Position numbers and translations under genes: made by a program
Notes under the pieces: model-generated
The model's database searches: none
What the model was told of the DNA's origin: nothing
The model's input: the letters and a program-made list of their open reading frames with translations, nothing else
Source: Bradyrhizobium semiaridum
GTDB taxonomy: Bacteria; Pseudomonadota; Alphaproteobacteria; Rhizobiales; Xanthobacteraceae
Assembly: GCF_020329505.1 (NCBI RefSeq)
Contig: NZ_JAGKJJ010000033.1
Span: 1-52,697, forward strand
Length of the DNA: 52,697 nucleotides
Direction: 5' to 3'
In this document: one piece after another, positions 1 to 8,865 of the stretch
Layout of the letters: every line of letters begins with the position of its first letter
Position numbering within the stretch: the first letter of the stretch is position 1

Positions 1-63
1 GGGTGGGGTGGGGGTGCCTCCGCATAGCGAATCCCACCGTGGACATACGCCCACTCGCCACGC

Positions 64-180
64 ATCTCGCGATGCGCGTCGGCCTCCCCCGCCAGCGGGA
101 GAGGCGAAGTGAGCCAGCTGATGCGCTTGTGCACCTAATATGCGATAGCCTGCCCGCAAGCGGGAGAGGGAGCCGAGTCA
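64..180. repeat. Dispersed palindromic repeat, family A, copy 1
   Basis: The stretch with GGCCTCCCCCGC, GCGGGAGAGGCGAAGTGAG and, further on, CCCGCAAGCGGGAGAGGG matches the reverse complement of bases about 29930-30030 closely over roughly 40 bp and more loosely beyond. It lies downstream of the broken DUF2235 gene. Bases 1-219 contain no gene that I can support. Confidence 0.75.
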
Positions 181-219
181 TCGTGCGGCTGCAGTTCGGC
201 CTGATCTCATCGCGGTCCG

Positions 220-1451
220 TCAGGCGGCGGGGGCGGCCACTTCCGCCGGTGGAGCGGGCGCCGGCGTCAGTTCCTCGATCCGATAGTCCTTCGGCAGGTT
301 GGTCGGTCGATAGGCCGGATCCTTGTCCATGCGCTCCAGCACCGAGCGATGGATCAGCACGCCCTCAGGGATCAGCCGCGGCTCGCCCATCGGCAGATAG
401 AAGCCGAGAACGATTTCCGCTCCGGCCATTCCTTCCATCTGTCGCTCTTCGGAATCCATTCCAGGATCTTCCAGAATCCCGTCAGCGAATTGTGCAAAGG
501 CGCGGTCACGCTCGGCGGCACATATTCGTGCTTGTGCGGCGGCAGCGGCATGCCCCAGGCAAGATGATCGATCAGCGCCTGGTCGACGTGCAGCCCGGCG
601 GCCTTGGCCTGCTCGAGCATCCAGATCAGCGGGAATTTGGACGCTCCGCTCTGGTCCTCCGGATAACCGCCGCCGACGTCGGAGTGTACGCCGGCGAACC
701 AGACCTGGCGGATATCCTGCTCCTTTTCGGTTGCGGGATCGAACGGATCGGCACGGAATTTCTGCGGCTCGATCCAGCGGTTGAGGCGGAACATGCGCCT
801 GCGCTCGTCGATCGAGATCGCCTGGCGGAAGCGTCTGACGCTCGGATTGGTGCGGGTGAACAGCAGCGTCTGCAGGTCGAACAGGAAGTTGTCCTGCCGC
901 GGCACGATGATCGAGGCGACGGTGTCCCAGACGCCGACGAACTCGATGTCGATGTTGCGGCCGCCGGCGATCTGGCTGAAGTGCCAGACCTCCTTGAGCG
1001 CGGCAAGGTTGAGCGTCCCGTCGGAGGCCTGGGCGTCCGCGCTCGCCTTCTTGTAGGTCGAGAACGCATAGCCCGCGAGGTCGAGCTGGTCGACCGGCAA
1101 CAGGCCCATCACATGAACGAAAGCGGACAGCACACGCACCGTGTAGGCGCCGCGGCTGAAGCCGAACATCCAGACCCGATCGCCCGGCTCCCACGCCTTG
1201 CATAGGAAGCCGTAGGCGTCGAGCGTATCCTTGTCGAGGCCGGCGCCGAAGGCGAGCCCCCACAGGCCGCGAACCTGCTGCTTGAAACGGCCCCAGGTGT
1301 TTTGCAGGCCGATCGTGCCGAGGCCGGGATGATAATAGATGCGCTGCCGCGCATCCTTGTCGGCGACGCGAAACAGCTTCAGCACGTTGGAAATATTGGC
1401 GCCGATCTCGTTACCGGTGCCGTCGCAGCAAATCACGATATCCTTCGGCAT
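220..1451 (-). pseudogene. DUF2235 alpha/beta-hydrolase (Tle1-like phospholipase family), frameshifted
   Basis: The protein begins MPKDIVICCDGTGNEIG, typical of DUF2235, the hydrolase domain shared with T6SS phospholipase effectors of the Tle1 type. The nucleophile motif GFSRGAYTVR is intact, and so is a downstream histidine/aspartate region (GVHSDVGGGYPE). I chose ATG 1451 over an in-frame upstream start at 1517 because the family begins at MPKDI. The reading frame ends early at 372, but the family's usual tail (LGFYLPMGEPR, then a VLIHRSVLERM segment) continues in the next frame to a stop at 220. Restoring one base near 404-412 joins RKSF to LGFYLP. This is either a real inactivating deletion or a sequencing error. 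The active-site part is upstream of the lesion, so a truncated product of about 359 residues could be made. No T6SS gene is nearby. Confidence 0.8.
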
Positions 1452-1771
1452 CCGTTCCCTCGCGGTCGCCGTGTGAATCCCGACAACATCGTAAGGCAGA
1501 TCACGGCCAGGATTCAATCTCCAATTGAAGACGATTATATGTACCCGGGATGACCGCCCGCGCCGCCGTGTGCCGGAAACCGTTCGAGCCGCCGCGCCAC
1601 GCGCGTGGGCAACGCAGGGAATTCAATTGCAACGCTGCCGAAAAGATGGGAATCTGCCGGACAGCCATTGCGATAGCGCGTCGATACTTCTCGCTTTCGG
1701 AGTCTTTCGCCGGTGCACGCGATCGTCTCGCTCGCGGATTTTTGCGGCACATTGCCGAAGGGCGTGCCGGC
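1452..1771. other. Divergent intergenic region, no gene seen
   Basis: This 320-bp stretch separates the DUF2235 start (minus strand) from the small membrane protein (plus strand). Open frames cross it in several registers but none has family-like composition. It should hold the promoters of both neighbours; I cannot pick out a convincing -35/-10 pair. Confidence 0.5.
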
Positions 1772-2305
1772 ATGAGCCATCAGGCCGTCGTCACCCTGAT
1801 CCTCGCCGGTCTCGTCGCAATCGCGTTCGGCCTGTTCTGGTGGGTGGACACATATTCCGACCGGATCTTCGCCAAGCGATTTCGCACCCGTTTTCCCGAG
1901 AAGACGCTGAGCTATACAGCCGAGCAACTCGGCGGTCTCGTCACGTCGGATCTGCGGATGAAATATGTCTGTCCGATCCTGTTCCCGCTCGACCTGATCG
2001 TCATGCTGGCGCTGGCGGGCGCGATGGGCGCGGCCTCCTCGTACTGGCTGGTGCAAACCTATCCGTCTGCGGCGTGGCTCGGGCTCTTGGTACCGGCGGT
2101 GTATCTGCTCAGCGATCTGATCGAAGATTGCCTGCTGGCCTGGCTATTGCTGCGCGGCGATCCGAAGGCCGCGGCGCGGTCGGTCTCGACCCTGAAGGCG
2201 ATCACGACGATCAAGCTAGCCGGCATTTCCGCCGCGGTTGTGGTGACGGTGCTGTCGCTGCTCGTATGGCTGCTGCGGAGCCCGCCGCCGATCACCATCG
2301 CATAG
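1772..2305 (+). CDS. Small membrane protein, four predicted helices, unknown function
   Basis: A 177-residue protein beginning MSHQAVVTLILAG. The frame is open much further upstream, but the upstream part is Arg-rich and non-membrane, so ATG 1772 is preferred. Four hydrophobic segments are visible: about residues 4-25, 60-90, 95-125 (with the acidic SDLIEDC in it) and 148-170. The N-terminal third carries a soluble stretch, TYSDRIFAKRFRTRF, after helix 1. I do not recognise the family. It ends 2 bp before the convergent stop of the VWA gene, so the two genes cannot have separate intergenic terminators. Inner-membrane location is inferred from hydropathy only. Confidence 0.7.
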   Translation: MSHQAVVTLILAGLVAIAFGLFWWVDTYSDRIFAKRFRTRFPEKTLSYTAEQLGGLVTSDLRMKYVCPILFPLDLIVMLALAGAMGAASSYWLVQTYPSAAWLGLLVPAVYLLSDLIEDCLLAWLLLRGDPKAAARSVSTLKAITTIKLAGISAAVVVTVLSLLVWLLRSPPPITIA

Positions 2306-2307
2306 AG

Positions 2308-3687
2308 CTACTGATACGACGCGACGATGTCCGACACCGCGCGTTCGAGCTGCTTGGCAGTGGCGCATTGGCGCACCACGGTGCAGAAGGTGGCGTAGCG
2401 CGGCATCTCGGAATCGCCGAAGCCCCAGGTCATGCGGCCCTCGGGATTGAGCCAGACCAGCCGCTTCGAGCGCTCGCCGATCCGGCGCAGGATGTCGGCG
2501 CGCGGATCGAGGTTATTGCTGCGGGCATCGCCGAGCACGATCACCGTGGTCTGCGGCGTGATCGTGTTCATCCAGCCATCCTCGAAATCGGCGAAGGAAT
2601 TGCCGTAGTCGGACGAGCCGAAGCCGACCTTGGACATGATCTCTTGCATAGCCTCTTCCGGTGGCTTCTTGTCGAGGATGTCGCTGACCTCGATCAGATG
2701 GCCGGAGAAGGCGAACGAGCGGACGTCGTCGACCACCTCGTGCAGGCTGTGGATCAGTAGCAGGAAGAAATCCGAGACGCGGGCGACTGAGCCCGAGACG
2801 TCGCACAGCGCCACGATCTTCGGCCGGTCGCGGTGCTTGCGCTTCCACGCCGTGAGGAACGGCACGCCGCCCCAGGCCGCGTTGCGCCGCAGCGTGCGGC
2901 GGACGTCGAGATGGCCGCGGCGCTGCCGCTTGCGCGGCTTCGAGTAGCGCTCGCGCAGGCGGCGCGCGATCTGGCGGATCAGGCTACGCATCTGCTCGAC
3001 CTGGCGCGGCTCGATCCGTGCCAGCGGCGCGTTGCGCAGGATCTCGTTGCGCAGGTTCTCCGCCTCCTCGCGGCCGTAGAGCAGCAGCGCCTGCGAAACG
3101 GCGTCGCGCACGGTGCCGCGCAGGCCGGTGAGCGCGTCCTGCAGCCGCTCGGCCAGCGCCGGGTTGTTCGCGGTTGCGTTGTCGATGTCGTCACGCAGGC
3201 GCTGGATGCCCATCGCATCGAGGATGCGGGTCTGGAAGATGCCGCGTTGGGTGAAGTAGCGGATATCCGACAGCGATGCCGCGCCGGAGGCGTTGGCGAT
3301 CGCGGTCGAGATCGCGGTGCGGTCCTGCGACAGCAGCATCTGCGCCAGCGGCCCGACATTCTCGCTTTCGGCGCCGCCGCCGCTCGTATCGCCATGCGCG
3401 TCGGCTTGCGGATTGCTGCCGGCCTCGCGCTGCTCGTCCGATTTGCTCTGCTCCGATGCCTCCTGCTGCGGCTCGGGTTGGCTGAAGAACAGGTCGAAAC
3501 AGTCGCCGAGCGCGCGCTTCTCGTCCTGGGTCTTGGCCAGCGTCAGCAGGAAGGTGTCGCGCAGGATGGCGCGGTCGGCAAAGCCGACCTGGGCGATCGC
3601 GCGCATCGCATCGATGCTTTCTGCAGGCGAGACCCGGACCCCGGCCCCCCGCGCCGCACGAAAGAAGCGATGCAGGTTCTCGCGCAT
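2308..3687 (-). CDS. VWA domain-containing CoxE-like protein
   Basis: A 459-residue protein with the CoxE-like layout: an N-terminal helical part (MRENLHRFFRAARGAGVRVS), a low-complexity Glu/Gln/Ser linker around residues 70-105, an Arg-rich region (ARRLRERYSKPRKRQRRG) and a C-terminal von Willebrand A domain. The MIDAS motif DVSGSV starts at D296 and the later VIVLGDARSNN supplies a further metal-site aspartate. Proteins of this type work with MoxR-family AAA ATPases as metal-dependent chaperones that activate or insert cofactors into partner enzymes. It lies 6 bp downstream of the MoxR gene on the same strand, so they are almost certainly cotranscribed. The client enzyme is not evident here; no molybdenum hydroxylase (coxMSL) genes are adjacent. 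Confidence 0.88.
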   Translation of the reverse strand: MRENLHRFFRAARGAGVRVSPAESIDAMRAIAQVGFADRAILRDTFLLTLAKTQDEKRALGDCFDLFFSQPEPQQEASEQSKSDEQREAGSNPQADAHGDTSGGGAESENVGPLAQMLLSQDRTAISTAIANASGAASLSDIRYFTQRGIFQTRILDAMGIQRLRDDIDNATANNPALAERLQDALTGLRGTVRDAVSQALLLYGREEAENLRNEILRNAPLARIEPRQVEQMRSLIRQIARRLRERYSKPRKRQRRGHLDVRRTLRRNAAWGGVPFLTAWKRKHRDRPKIVALCDVSGSVARVSDFFLLLIHSLHEVVDDVRSFAFSGHLIEVSDILDKKPPEEAMQEIMSKVGFGSSDYGNSFADFEDGWMNTITPQTTVIVLGDARSNNLDPRADILRRIGERSKRLVWLNPEGRMTWGFGDSEMPRYATFCTVVRQCATAKQLERAVSDIVASYQ

Positions 3688-3693
3688 CTTGCC

Positions 3694-4641
3694 CTAACTG
3701 AACACGCCTTGCCGCGACGCCTTGGCGATGAAGGCGGAGATCTGCGGCGTCGCGGCTTCGATGTCGGCTTCGTATTTCAGCAGCACGTTGAGCGTGTCCT
3801 TGACGATCTCGTGGTCGAGCTCATTGGCCTGCAGCAGCACCAGCACGCGCGCCCAGTCGATGGCCTCGCTGACCGAGGGAAGCTTCTTCAGATCGAGCGA
3901 GCGGATCTCGTGGATGAAACCGACCATCTGCCGGCGCAGCGTCTGCGAGATGCCGGGCACCCGACTCTCGACGATGCGCTCTTCCAGCCGCTGTTCGGGG
4001 AAGCCGATATGCAAATGCAGGCAGCGCCGCTTCAACGCGTCGCCGAGATCGCGCTCGCTGTTCGAGGTCAGGATCACGGTCGGCGGCGCCACCGCGGAGA
4101 CGGTGCCGAGCTCCGGGATCGTCACCTGGAAATCCGACAGGATTTCCAGCAGCAGCGATTCGAATTCGGCGTCCGACTTGTCGATCTCGTCGATCAAGAG
4201 CACGCAGCCATTGGGCTGCTCCAGCGCCTGCAGCAGCGGGCGCGGCTCGACGAATTCCTTGGAGAAGAACACGTCGCCGAAAGTGTGGAGCTGGTCGAGC
4301 GCGGCGCCCAAGGTTTGCGCGCCGCCGAGCACCTCGCCGAGCTTGTCCTTCAGGATCTGGGTGTAGAGCAACTGCTTGGCGTATTTCCACTCATACAGGG
4401 CCTTGGCCTCGTCGAGGCCCTCGTAGCATTGCAGGCGGATCATCTTCATGCCGCGCCAAGCGGCGATCGCCTTCGCCAGTTCGGTCTTGCCGACGCCGGC
4501 GGGGCCTTCGACCAGGATCGGCTTGTCGATCTGCTGCGACAGATAGACCGCGGTCGCGATCTGCCGGCTCGCAATATAGCCTTGCGCGGCGAGGCCGCTT
4601 TCCACGGCCTCGATCGAGGCGGTGGGCCTGGTGTCAGCCAC
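3694..4641 (-). CDS. MoxR-family AAA+ ATPase
   Basis: A protein of about 315 residues with Walker A GPAGVGKTELAK, Walker B VLLIDEIDKSD, sensor 1 LTSNSERDL and arginine-finger region ALKRRCLHL. It belongs to the MoxR group, which remodels or activates protein partners together with a VWA protein; the partner gene follows 6 bp downstream. The frame is open to 4731, but the extra N-terminus (MALRAERALCFARNG) looks like translated intergenic DNA. I prefer GTG 4641, giving VADTRPTASIEAVESG, with a GGAG about nine bases upstream. Start choice is moderate; family assignment is firm. Confidence 0.88.
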   Translation of the reverse strand: MADTRPTASIEAVESGLAAQGYIASRQIATAVYLSQQIDKPILVEGPAGVGKTELAKAIAAWRGMKMIRLQCYEGLDEAKALYEWKYAKQLLYTQILKDKLGEVLGGAQTLGAALDQLHTFGDVFFSKEFVEPRPLLQALEQPNGCVLLIDEIDKSDAEFESLLLEILSDFQVTIPELGTVSAVAPPTVILTSNSERDLGDALKRRCLHLHIGFPEQRLEERIVESRVPGISQTLRRQMVGFIHEIRSLDLKKLPSVSEAIDWARVLVLLQANELDHEIVKDTLNVLLKYEADIEAATPQISAFIAKASRQGVFS

Positions 4642-4748
4642 GAGGATCAGCTCCGGGGGTTTGCTTGAACTCTTGCCTGTTCTGCGCCCGTTGCGGGCAA
4701 AGCACAAGGCTCGTTCGGCCCGCAAAGCCATGGGGTTAGCGCATGGTT

Positions 4749-4783
4749 CGGGCTATTTCCGCGGAGCGGAAGTGCGTAGCCCG
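4749..4783. repeat. Short imperfect hairpin downstream of the HAD gene
   Basis: CGGGCTA (4749-4755) and TAGCCCG (4777-4783) are perfect inverted arms, with an inner TTCCGC/GCGGAA pairing. The hairpin sits just beyond the 3' end of the HAD hydrolase gene on the minus strand and upstream of the MoxR gene. It resembles the short repetitive extragenic palindromes common in rhizobia and may end transcription, although it has no T-run. Confidence 0.6.
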
Positions 4784-4786
4784 CCT

Positions 4787-5419
4787 TCACCGCAGCGTCA
4801 GGCCGGTCGCGGCCTCGAGCTCGCCGATCGCCTGCGCGGCGTTCAGCACCTTGATGGTGGTCATGCCCATCTCGCGCGCCGGCTTCAGATTTACGCCGAG
4901 GTCGTCGAGATAGACGCAGTGCTTCGGGTTCACCCCAAGCGTCTCCACCATCATCCGGTAGATGCGCGGATCGGGCTTGCGCAGGCCGATCTTCGCCGAC
5001 TCGATCACGTGGTCGAACAGTGCCATCACCTCGGCGACATAGAGCGTGCGCCCGCTATGGCTGCCGATCGCGTTGGCCGGCAGATTGTTGGTGATGCAGC
5101 CGGTCTTGAATGTCGCCTTGATGCGCTTCAGCGCTTCCACCATCTCGGGGCGCAGATCGCCCGACAGCAGCGGCAGCACGTCCTTGCCGCGCACCTCGGC
5201 GCCGAGCGCCCGCGATTCCGCGGCGAACAATTCATCGAATGCGTCGATGTCGATCTCGGCGCGCTCGAATTTGGCCCAGGCGTTTTCCAGATGGTTGGCG
5301 GCGTTGGTGCGGCGGATGATGTCGGCAGGGATGCCGCGCTCGGCCTCGTACCGCGCGAACGCCTCGAACGGCGAGGTGGTCAAGACGCCGCCGAAATCCC
5401 AGATCACTGCCTCGATCAT
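4787..5419 (-). CDS. HAD superfamily hydrolase, subfamily IA
   Basis: A 210-residue cytosolic HAD-fold protein. Motif I is DFGGV with the nucleophile D8; motif II is the threonine in GCITNN; motif III lysine is in RKPDPRIY; motif IV is VYLDDL. The aspartate usually found two residues after the nucleophile in phosphatases is G10 here, as in a subgroup that includes the N-terminal domain of soluble epoxide hydrolase and haloacid-dehalogenase-like proteins, so phosphatase activity should not be assumed. The cap lies between residues 15 and 85. It is upstream of nothing obvious in pathway terms and 145 bp from the MoxR start. Substrate unknown. Confidence 0.85.
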   Translation of the reverse strand: MIEAVIWDFGGVLTTSPFEAFARYEAERGIPADIIRRTNAANHLENAWAKFERAEIDIDAFDELFAAESRALGAEVRGKDVLPLLSGDLRPEMVEALKRIKATFKTGCITNNLPANAIGSHSGRTLYVAEVMALFDHVIESAKIGLRKPDPRIYRMMVETLGVNPKHCVYLDDLGVNLKPAREMGMTTIKVLNAAQAIGELEAATGLTLR

Positions 5420-5529
5420 GCTGTCCTGCCCAATGTTCGTTGTCAGGGAGCGGCTAACATGAATTGGGGGATGGGGCCAGCCCGATCCGGCGCTTGGCGA
5501 TCGCTGCGCCGCGGGCTATTGCTGCGCCG

Positions 5530-6291
5530 ATGAAATGCCCTCGGCTCATCCTCGCGGCGATGCTGTCGCTGCTGTCCGCGCCCGCGCTGGCGATAGTCGG
5601 CGGCGGCGCGCCCGCGACCGAAGGGGTCGCGCGCGCCGTCGTCACCATCGTCGGCTCGCGCGGCAATTTCTGCACCGGCGCGCTGGTCGCGCCGAAGGTG
5701 GTGCTGACCGCGGCGCATTGCGTGCCGTCCGGTGCCGACTACAAGATCGTCGAATATGGCGCCGACCGGCAGCCGAAACTGCACGACGTCAAGGCCGTCG
5801 CGATCCATCCGGCGTTCAAGATGCAGGCGATGGCCAATCACGCCGCGACCGCCGATGTGGCGCTGCTGCAGCTCACTGCCCCGCTTGCCGGCAAGGCGCC
5901 GGCGGCGCTCGGTGCGCCCACCATCCCGATCCAGCTCGGCGGCCGCTTCACCATCGCCGGTGTCGGCGTCACCGTAAGCGGCGACGGCAGGAGCGGCGGC
6001 ACCGTCCGTGTCGCGAGCCTGATCACGACCGGCAAGCCCGGCACCTTGCAGATCCGTCTGGTCGATCCGGTCGCGCAGGGCGCGCGCGACGGGCTGGGCG
6101 CCTGCACCGGCGATTCCGGCGCGCCGGTGTTCGAGGACAAGCCAGGCGGGCCGGCGATCGTCGGCGTGGTGAGCTGGTCGACCGGCCCGAACGGCGCCGC
6201 CGGCTGCGGCGGCCTCACCGGCGTCACGCCGCTGACGCTGTACCGCGACTGGCTGATGCAGACCGCGCGGCAATGGGGCGCGAGCTTTTGA
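5530..6291 (+). CDS. Secreted trypsin-like serine protease (S1 family)
   Basis: A 253-residue protein with a Sec signal peptide (residues 1-21, MKCPRLILAAMLSLLSAPALA) directly followed by IVGGG, the classic mature N-terminus of S1 proteases, so signal-peptide cleavage itself could yield the active enzyme without a propeptide. The catalytic triad is visible: H63 in LTAAHC, D109 in TADVALLQL and S196 in GACTGDSGAPVF. Cysteines at 48 and 64 can form the usual disulfide. The ATG at 5530 is preferred over 5464 because the signal peptide begins there. Predicted periplasmic or exported. Family identity is firm; target proteins are unknown. Confidence 0.92.
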   Translation: MKCPRLILAAMLSLLSAPALAIVGGGAPATEGVARAVVTIVGSRGNFCTGALVAPKVVLTAAHCVPSGADYKIVEYGADRQPKLHDVKAVAIHPAFKMQAMANHAATADVALLQLTAPLAGKAPAALGAPTIPIQLGGRFTIAGVGVTVSGDGRSGGTVRVASLITTGKPGTLQIRLVDPVAQGARDGLGACTGDSGAPVFEDKPGGPAIVGVVSWSTGPNGAAGCGGLTGVTPLTLYRDWLMQTARQWGASF

Positions 6292-6328
6292 CGCGGCTGT
6301 GCTTTCGGGGCGATCGCACCCTAGCAGT

Positions 6329-6440
6329 CCCGTCATCCTGAGGTGCGAGCTCTTGCGAGCCTCGAAGGACGAATCGGCCACAGTTCGGGCCGTGCATCCT
6401 TCGAGGCTCGCCGAAGAGGCTCGCACCTCAGGATGACGGG
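6329..6440. repeat. Long perfect-armed palindromic repeat, family B, copy 1
   Basis: Two 22-bp arms, 6329-6350 and 6419-6440, are exact inverted copies (CCCGTCATCCTGAGGTGCGA and two more bases), with a second inner pairing around TCGAAGGA/TCCTTCGA. The element fills the convergent gap between the protease and the acyl-CoA synthetase, where it could act as a bidirectional terminator. Related copies are at about 33245-33374 and, more degenerate, 37333-37400. Confidence 0.9.
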
Positions 6441-6469
6441 GACAGAGTTGCGGGCGCGCTGATGCGATC

Positions 6470-8692
6470 TCAATGCCCCGCGGCCTTCCTCGCGGCGGCG
6501 TTGTTCAGCACGATCAGGCCGTCGACGGCGACGCCGAGCTTGCTGTTGATCAGGAACGGGTTGACGTCAATTGAGGCGATGCGGCCGTCGGCGTCGGCCA
6601 TCAGATTGGAGAGACCGACCAGCGCCTTCACTGCCGAGGGCTCGTGCAGCGCCGGCCTGCCGCGATAGCCCTTCAGCTTGACGCCGGCCTTGGTCTTGGC
6701 GATCAGCTGTTTCGCCTCGGCGGCATCGAGCGGCGCGCCGGCCAGCGCGACGTCCTTCATCAATTCGATGTCGACGCCGCCGGTGCCGAACAGCACCACG
6801 GGGCCCATCTCGGCGTCGAGCGAGGCGCCGACCACGAGCTCGACATCGGCCTTGACCTGCTGCGCGATCAAAATGCCCTCGAGCTTCGGCTTGCCCTTCA
6901 GCTTTTTCACCCGCGCGGTGATGTCGTTGAAGGCTTTCTTCACCTCGGCCGCATTGGCAAGGTTCAGCACCACGCCGCCGACGTCCGACTTGTGCAGGAT
7001 GTCCGGGCTGACCACCTTTGCGACCACCGGAAAGCCAATCTGCTTGGCGATCTTGACCGCCTCGGCTGCGGTCTGCGCCACCGCCTCCTTCGAGATCGGA
7101 ATGCCGTACGCCTTGAGCAACCGCTTCGAGGCGACCTCGTCGAGCGCGGCGGCGCCATCCGCGGCCTTCAGCGTCTTCTCCAGCACGGCGCGGGCGGAGG
7201 CTTTCGAGCTCGACACGATGTCGGGCACCTCCTTGCGCAGGCCGGCATATTCGATCAGCGACTTGGTCGCGCCGACCGCGCGATCGAGCCCCTGCATCAC
7301 GGCGATGTTCGGCAGGCTCTTGCGCAGCCCCTTGGTGAATTCGGTGAAGCCGATCGACATCGCGCTGATATAGATCACCGGCTTGTTGGCCTGGCCCGCC
7401 ATCTCGTTGACGATGCGCAGATTGCGTTCGCGTAGTTCATGCGGCGCCTTCGGCAGCTCGGCATCGATGATGACGATGTCGGTATCGGGGTCGTCGATCA
7501 TGATCTTGATCGACTTCATGTAGACGGAGGGATCGACCACCGCGGCGAAGCCGGCATCGAGCGGGTTGCCGACGATGCTGCCGGGTCCGAGCATCTGCGC
7601 CAGTTGCGCCGATGCGTTCGGGCTCAGCGGCGCAAAATTCAGGCCGGCGGAATGGAACGCGTCGATCAGAAGGCCGCGCTTGCCGCCGGACAGCGACACC
7701 GCGGCGAGCCGGTTGCCCTTCGGCGGATCGGCGTGGACGAAGCATTCCGTGGTCTCGATCAGCTCGTCCAGCCCGCGGACGCGGATCACGCCCTCGCGGG
7801 TCGAGATCGCATCGAACGTTTCGATCGAGCCGGCGAGCGCGCCGGTATGCGCCATCGCGGCGGCGCGGCCACCTTCGGAGGCGCCGAGCTTCAGCGCGAT
7901 CACCGGCTTGCCGGCGGCGCGCGCGGCCTTGCAGGCCTCGCGGAACACTTTCGTATTCCGGACGCCTTCGAGATAGACCACGATGACGCGGATGCTCGGA
8001 TCGGCGGCGAAATAGCTCATCAGGTCGGGCGTCTCGAGCCCGGATTCGTTGCCGGTCGTGACCATGTAGCCGACGCCGACGCCGCGATCCTCCAGCGCCT
8101 GGCGGATCGCCATCACGATCGCGCCGGATTGCCCGGCGATCGCCACCGCGCCCTGCTCCATGGTGACGATACGGTCGTCGATATTGGTGAACAGGTTCTC
8201 GCCGGCGCTGAGATTGCCGAGGCAGTTCGGGCCGGTAACCGCGAGCCCGGTCTCCTTGATCGTCTGCTTCAGCTCGACCGCGAGCCGCTGGCTCTCCTCG
8301 TCCTGCAGCTCGCTGAAGCCCGAAGTGACGATGGTCGCCGAGCGCGCGCCGGCCGCGGCGGCGTCACGCACCACCTGCACGGCAAAGCGCGCCGGCACCA
8401 GCACCAGCACGTGGTCCGGCTTCTCGGGCAGGCTGGCAAAATCCTTGTAGCAGGTGACGCCCCAGATCGTTTCACGCTTGGAATTGATCGGAAACAGGCC
8501 GCCGGCAAATTTGTACTTGATCAGGTTGTTCCAGATCCGCTCGGCATAGTTGCCGGGCTTGTCGGTTGCGCCGACCAGCACGATGTTGCGCGGGTGCAGC
8601 ATCGCATGAATGCTCTTGACGATGTCGCTGGCATCGTCCGAAGGCGTCCATTTGACGGTCGGATGGGACGCGGTGCTTGCGAGAGCTTCCAT
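6470..8692 (-). CDS. ADP-forming acyl-CoA synthetase (acetate--CoA ligase family)
   Basis: A 740-residue fused alpha-beta protein of the NDP-forming acyl-CoA synthetase family. An N-terminal CoA-binding Rossmann domain (residues about 30-160: PRNIVLVGATDKPGNYAERIW) is followed by succinyl-CoA-ligase-like domains containing AHTGALAGS, whose histidine matches the phospho-histidine site of the family, and a C-terminal ATP-grasp domain (about 505-735: IPISKEAVAQTAAEA, HKSDVGGVVLNL). It converts an organic acid, ATP and CoA to acyl-CoA, ADP and Pi, or runs in reverse. The length is normal for bacterial fused forms. Transcribed alone, ending in the family B repeat. Substrate cannot be read from the sequence; acetate, propionate and aromatic acids are all possible in this family. 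Confidence 0.88.
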   Translation of the reverse strand: MEALASTASHPTVKWTPSDDASDIVKSIHAMLHPRNIVLVGATDKPGNYAERIWNNLIKYKFAGGLFPINSKRETIWGVTCYKDFASLPEKPDHVLVLVPARFAVQVVRDAAAAGARSATIVTSGFSELQDEESQRLAVELKQTIKETGLAVTGPNCLGNLSAGENLFTNIDDRIVTMEQGAVAIAGQSGAIVMAIRQALEDRGVGVGYMVTTGNESGLETPDLMSYFAADPSIRVIVVYLEGVRNTKVFREACKAARAAGKPVIALKLGASEGGRAAAMAHTGALAGSIETFDAISTREGVIRVRGLDELIETTECFVHADPPKGNRLAAVSLSGGKRGLLIDAFHSAGLNFAPLSPNASAQLAQMLGPGSIVGNPLDAGFAAVVDPSVYMKSIKIMIDDPDTDIVIIDAELPKAPHELRERNLRIVNEMAGQANKPVIYISAMSIGFTEFTKGLRKSLPNIAVMQGLDRAVGATKSLIEYAGLRKEVPDIVSSSKASARAVLEKTLKAADGAAALDEVASKRLLKAYGIPISKEAVAQTAAEAVKIAKQIGFPVVAKVVSPDILHKSDVGGVVLNLANAAEVKKAFNDITARVKKLKGKPKLEGILIAQQVKADVELVVGASLDAEMGPVVLFGTGGVDIELMKDVALAGAPLDAAEAKQLIAKTKAGVKLKGYRGRPALHEPSAVKALVGLSNLMADADGRIASIDVNPFLINSKLGVAVDGLIVLNNAAARKAAGH

Positions 8693-8865
8693 GGAGTCTG
8701 CCCTTACCTGGTTGTTTCCCTGGCCATGTCGTCCGGCCGCACGGTCGTTCGCCGTGGGCGGTGATTTTCATTGTTTTTATGGCCGAGGGAAGAGGGTGGC
8801 AACTCACGCGCGCGCAAGTCAGGGCATCGCGCGCGATATCCCATCTCACGCAAAATTCATGCGCA

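Noticed and set aside
3..1205. A 400-codon plus-strand frame at the left edge
   Set aside because: Antisense to the DUF2235 gene and family A repeat; the composition is Arg/Asp-rich shadow sequence.
220..1451. T6SS effector cassette
   Set aside because: The DUF2235 domain is shared with Tle1 effectors, but there is no vgrG, PAAR, chaperone or immunity gene near it.
2833..4668. A 611-codon plus-strand frame
   Set aside because: Antisense to the CoxE-like and MoxR genes, both of which have intact motifs on the minus strand.
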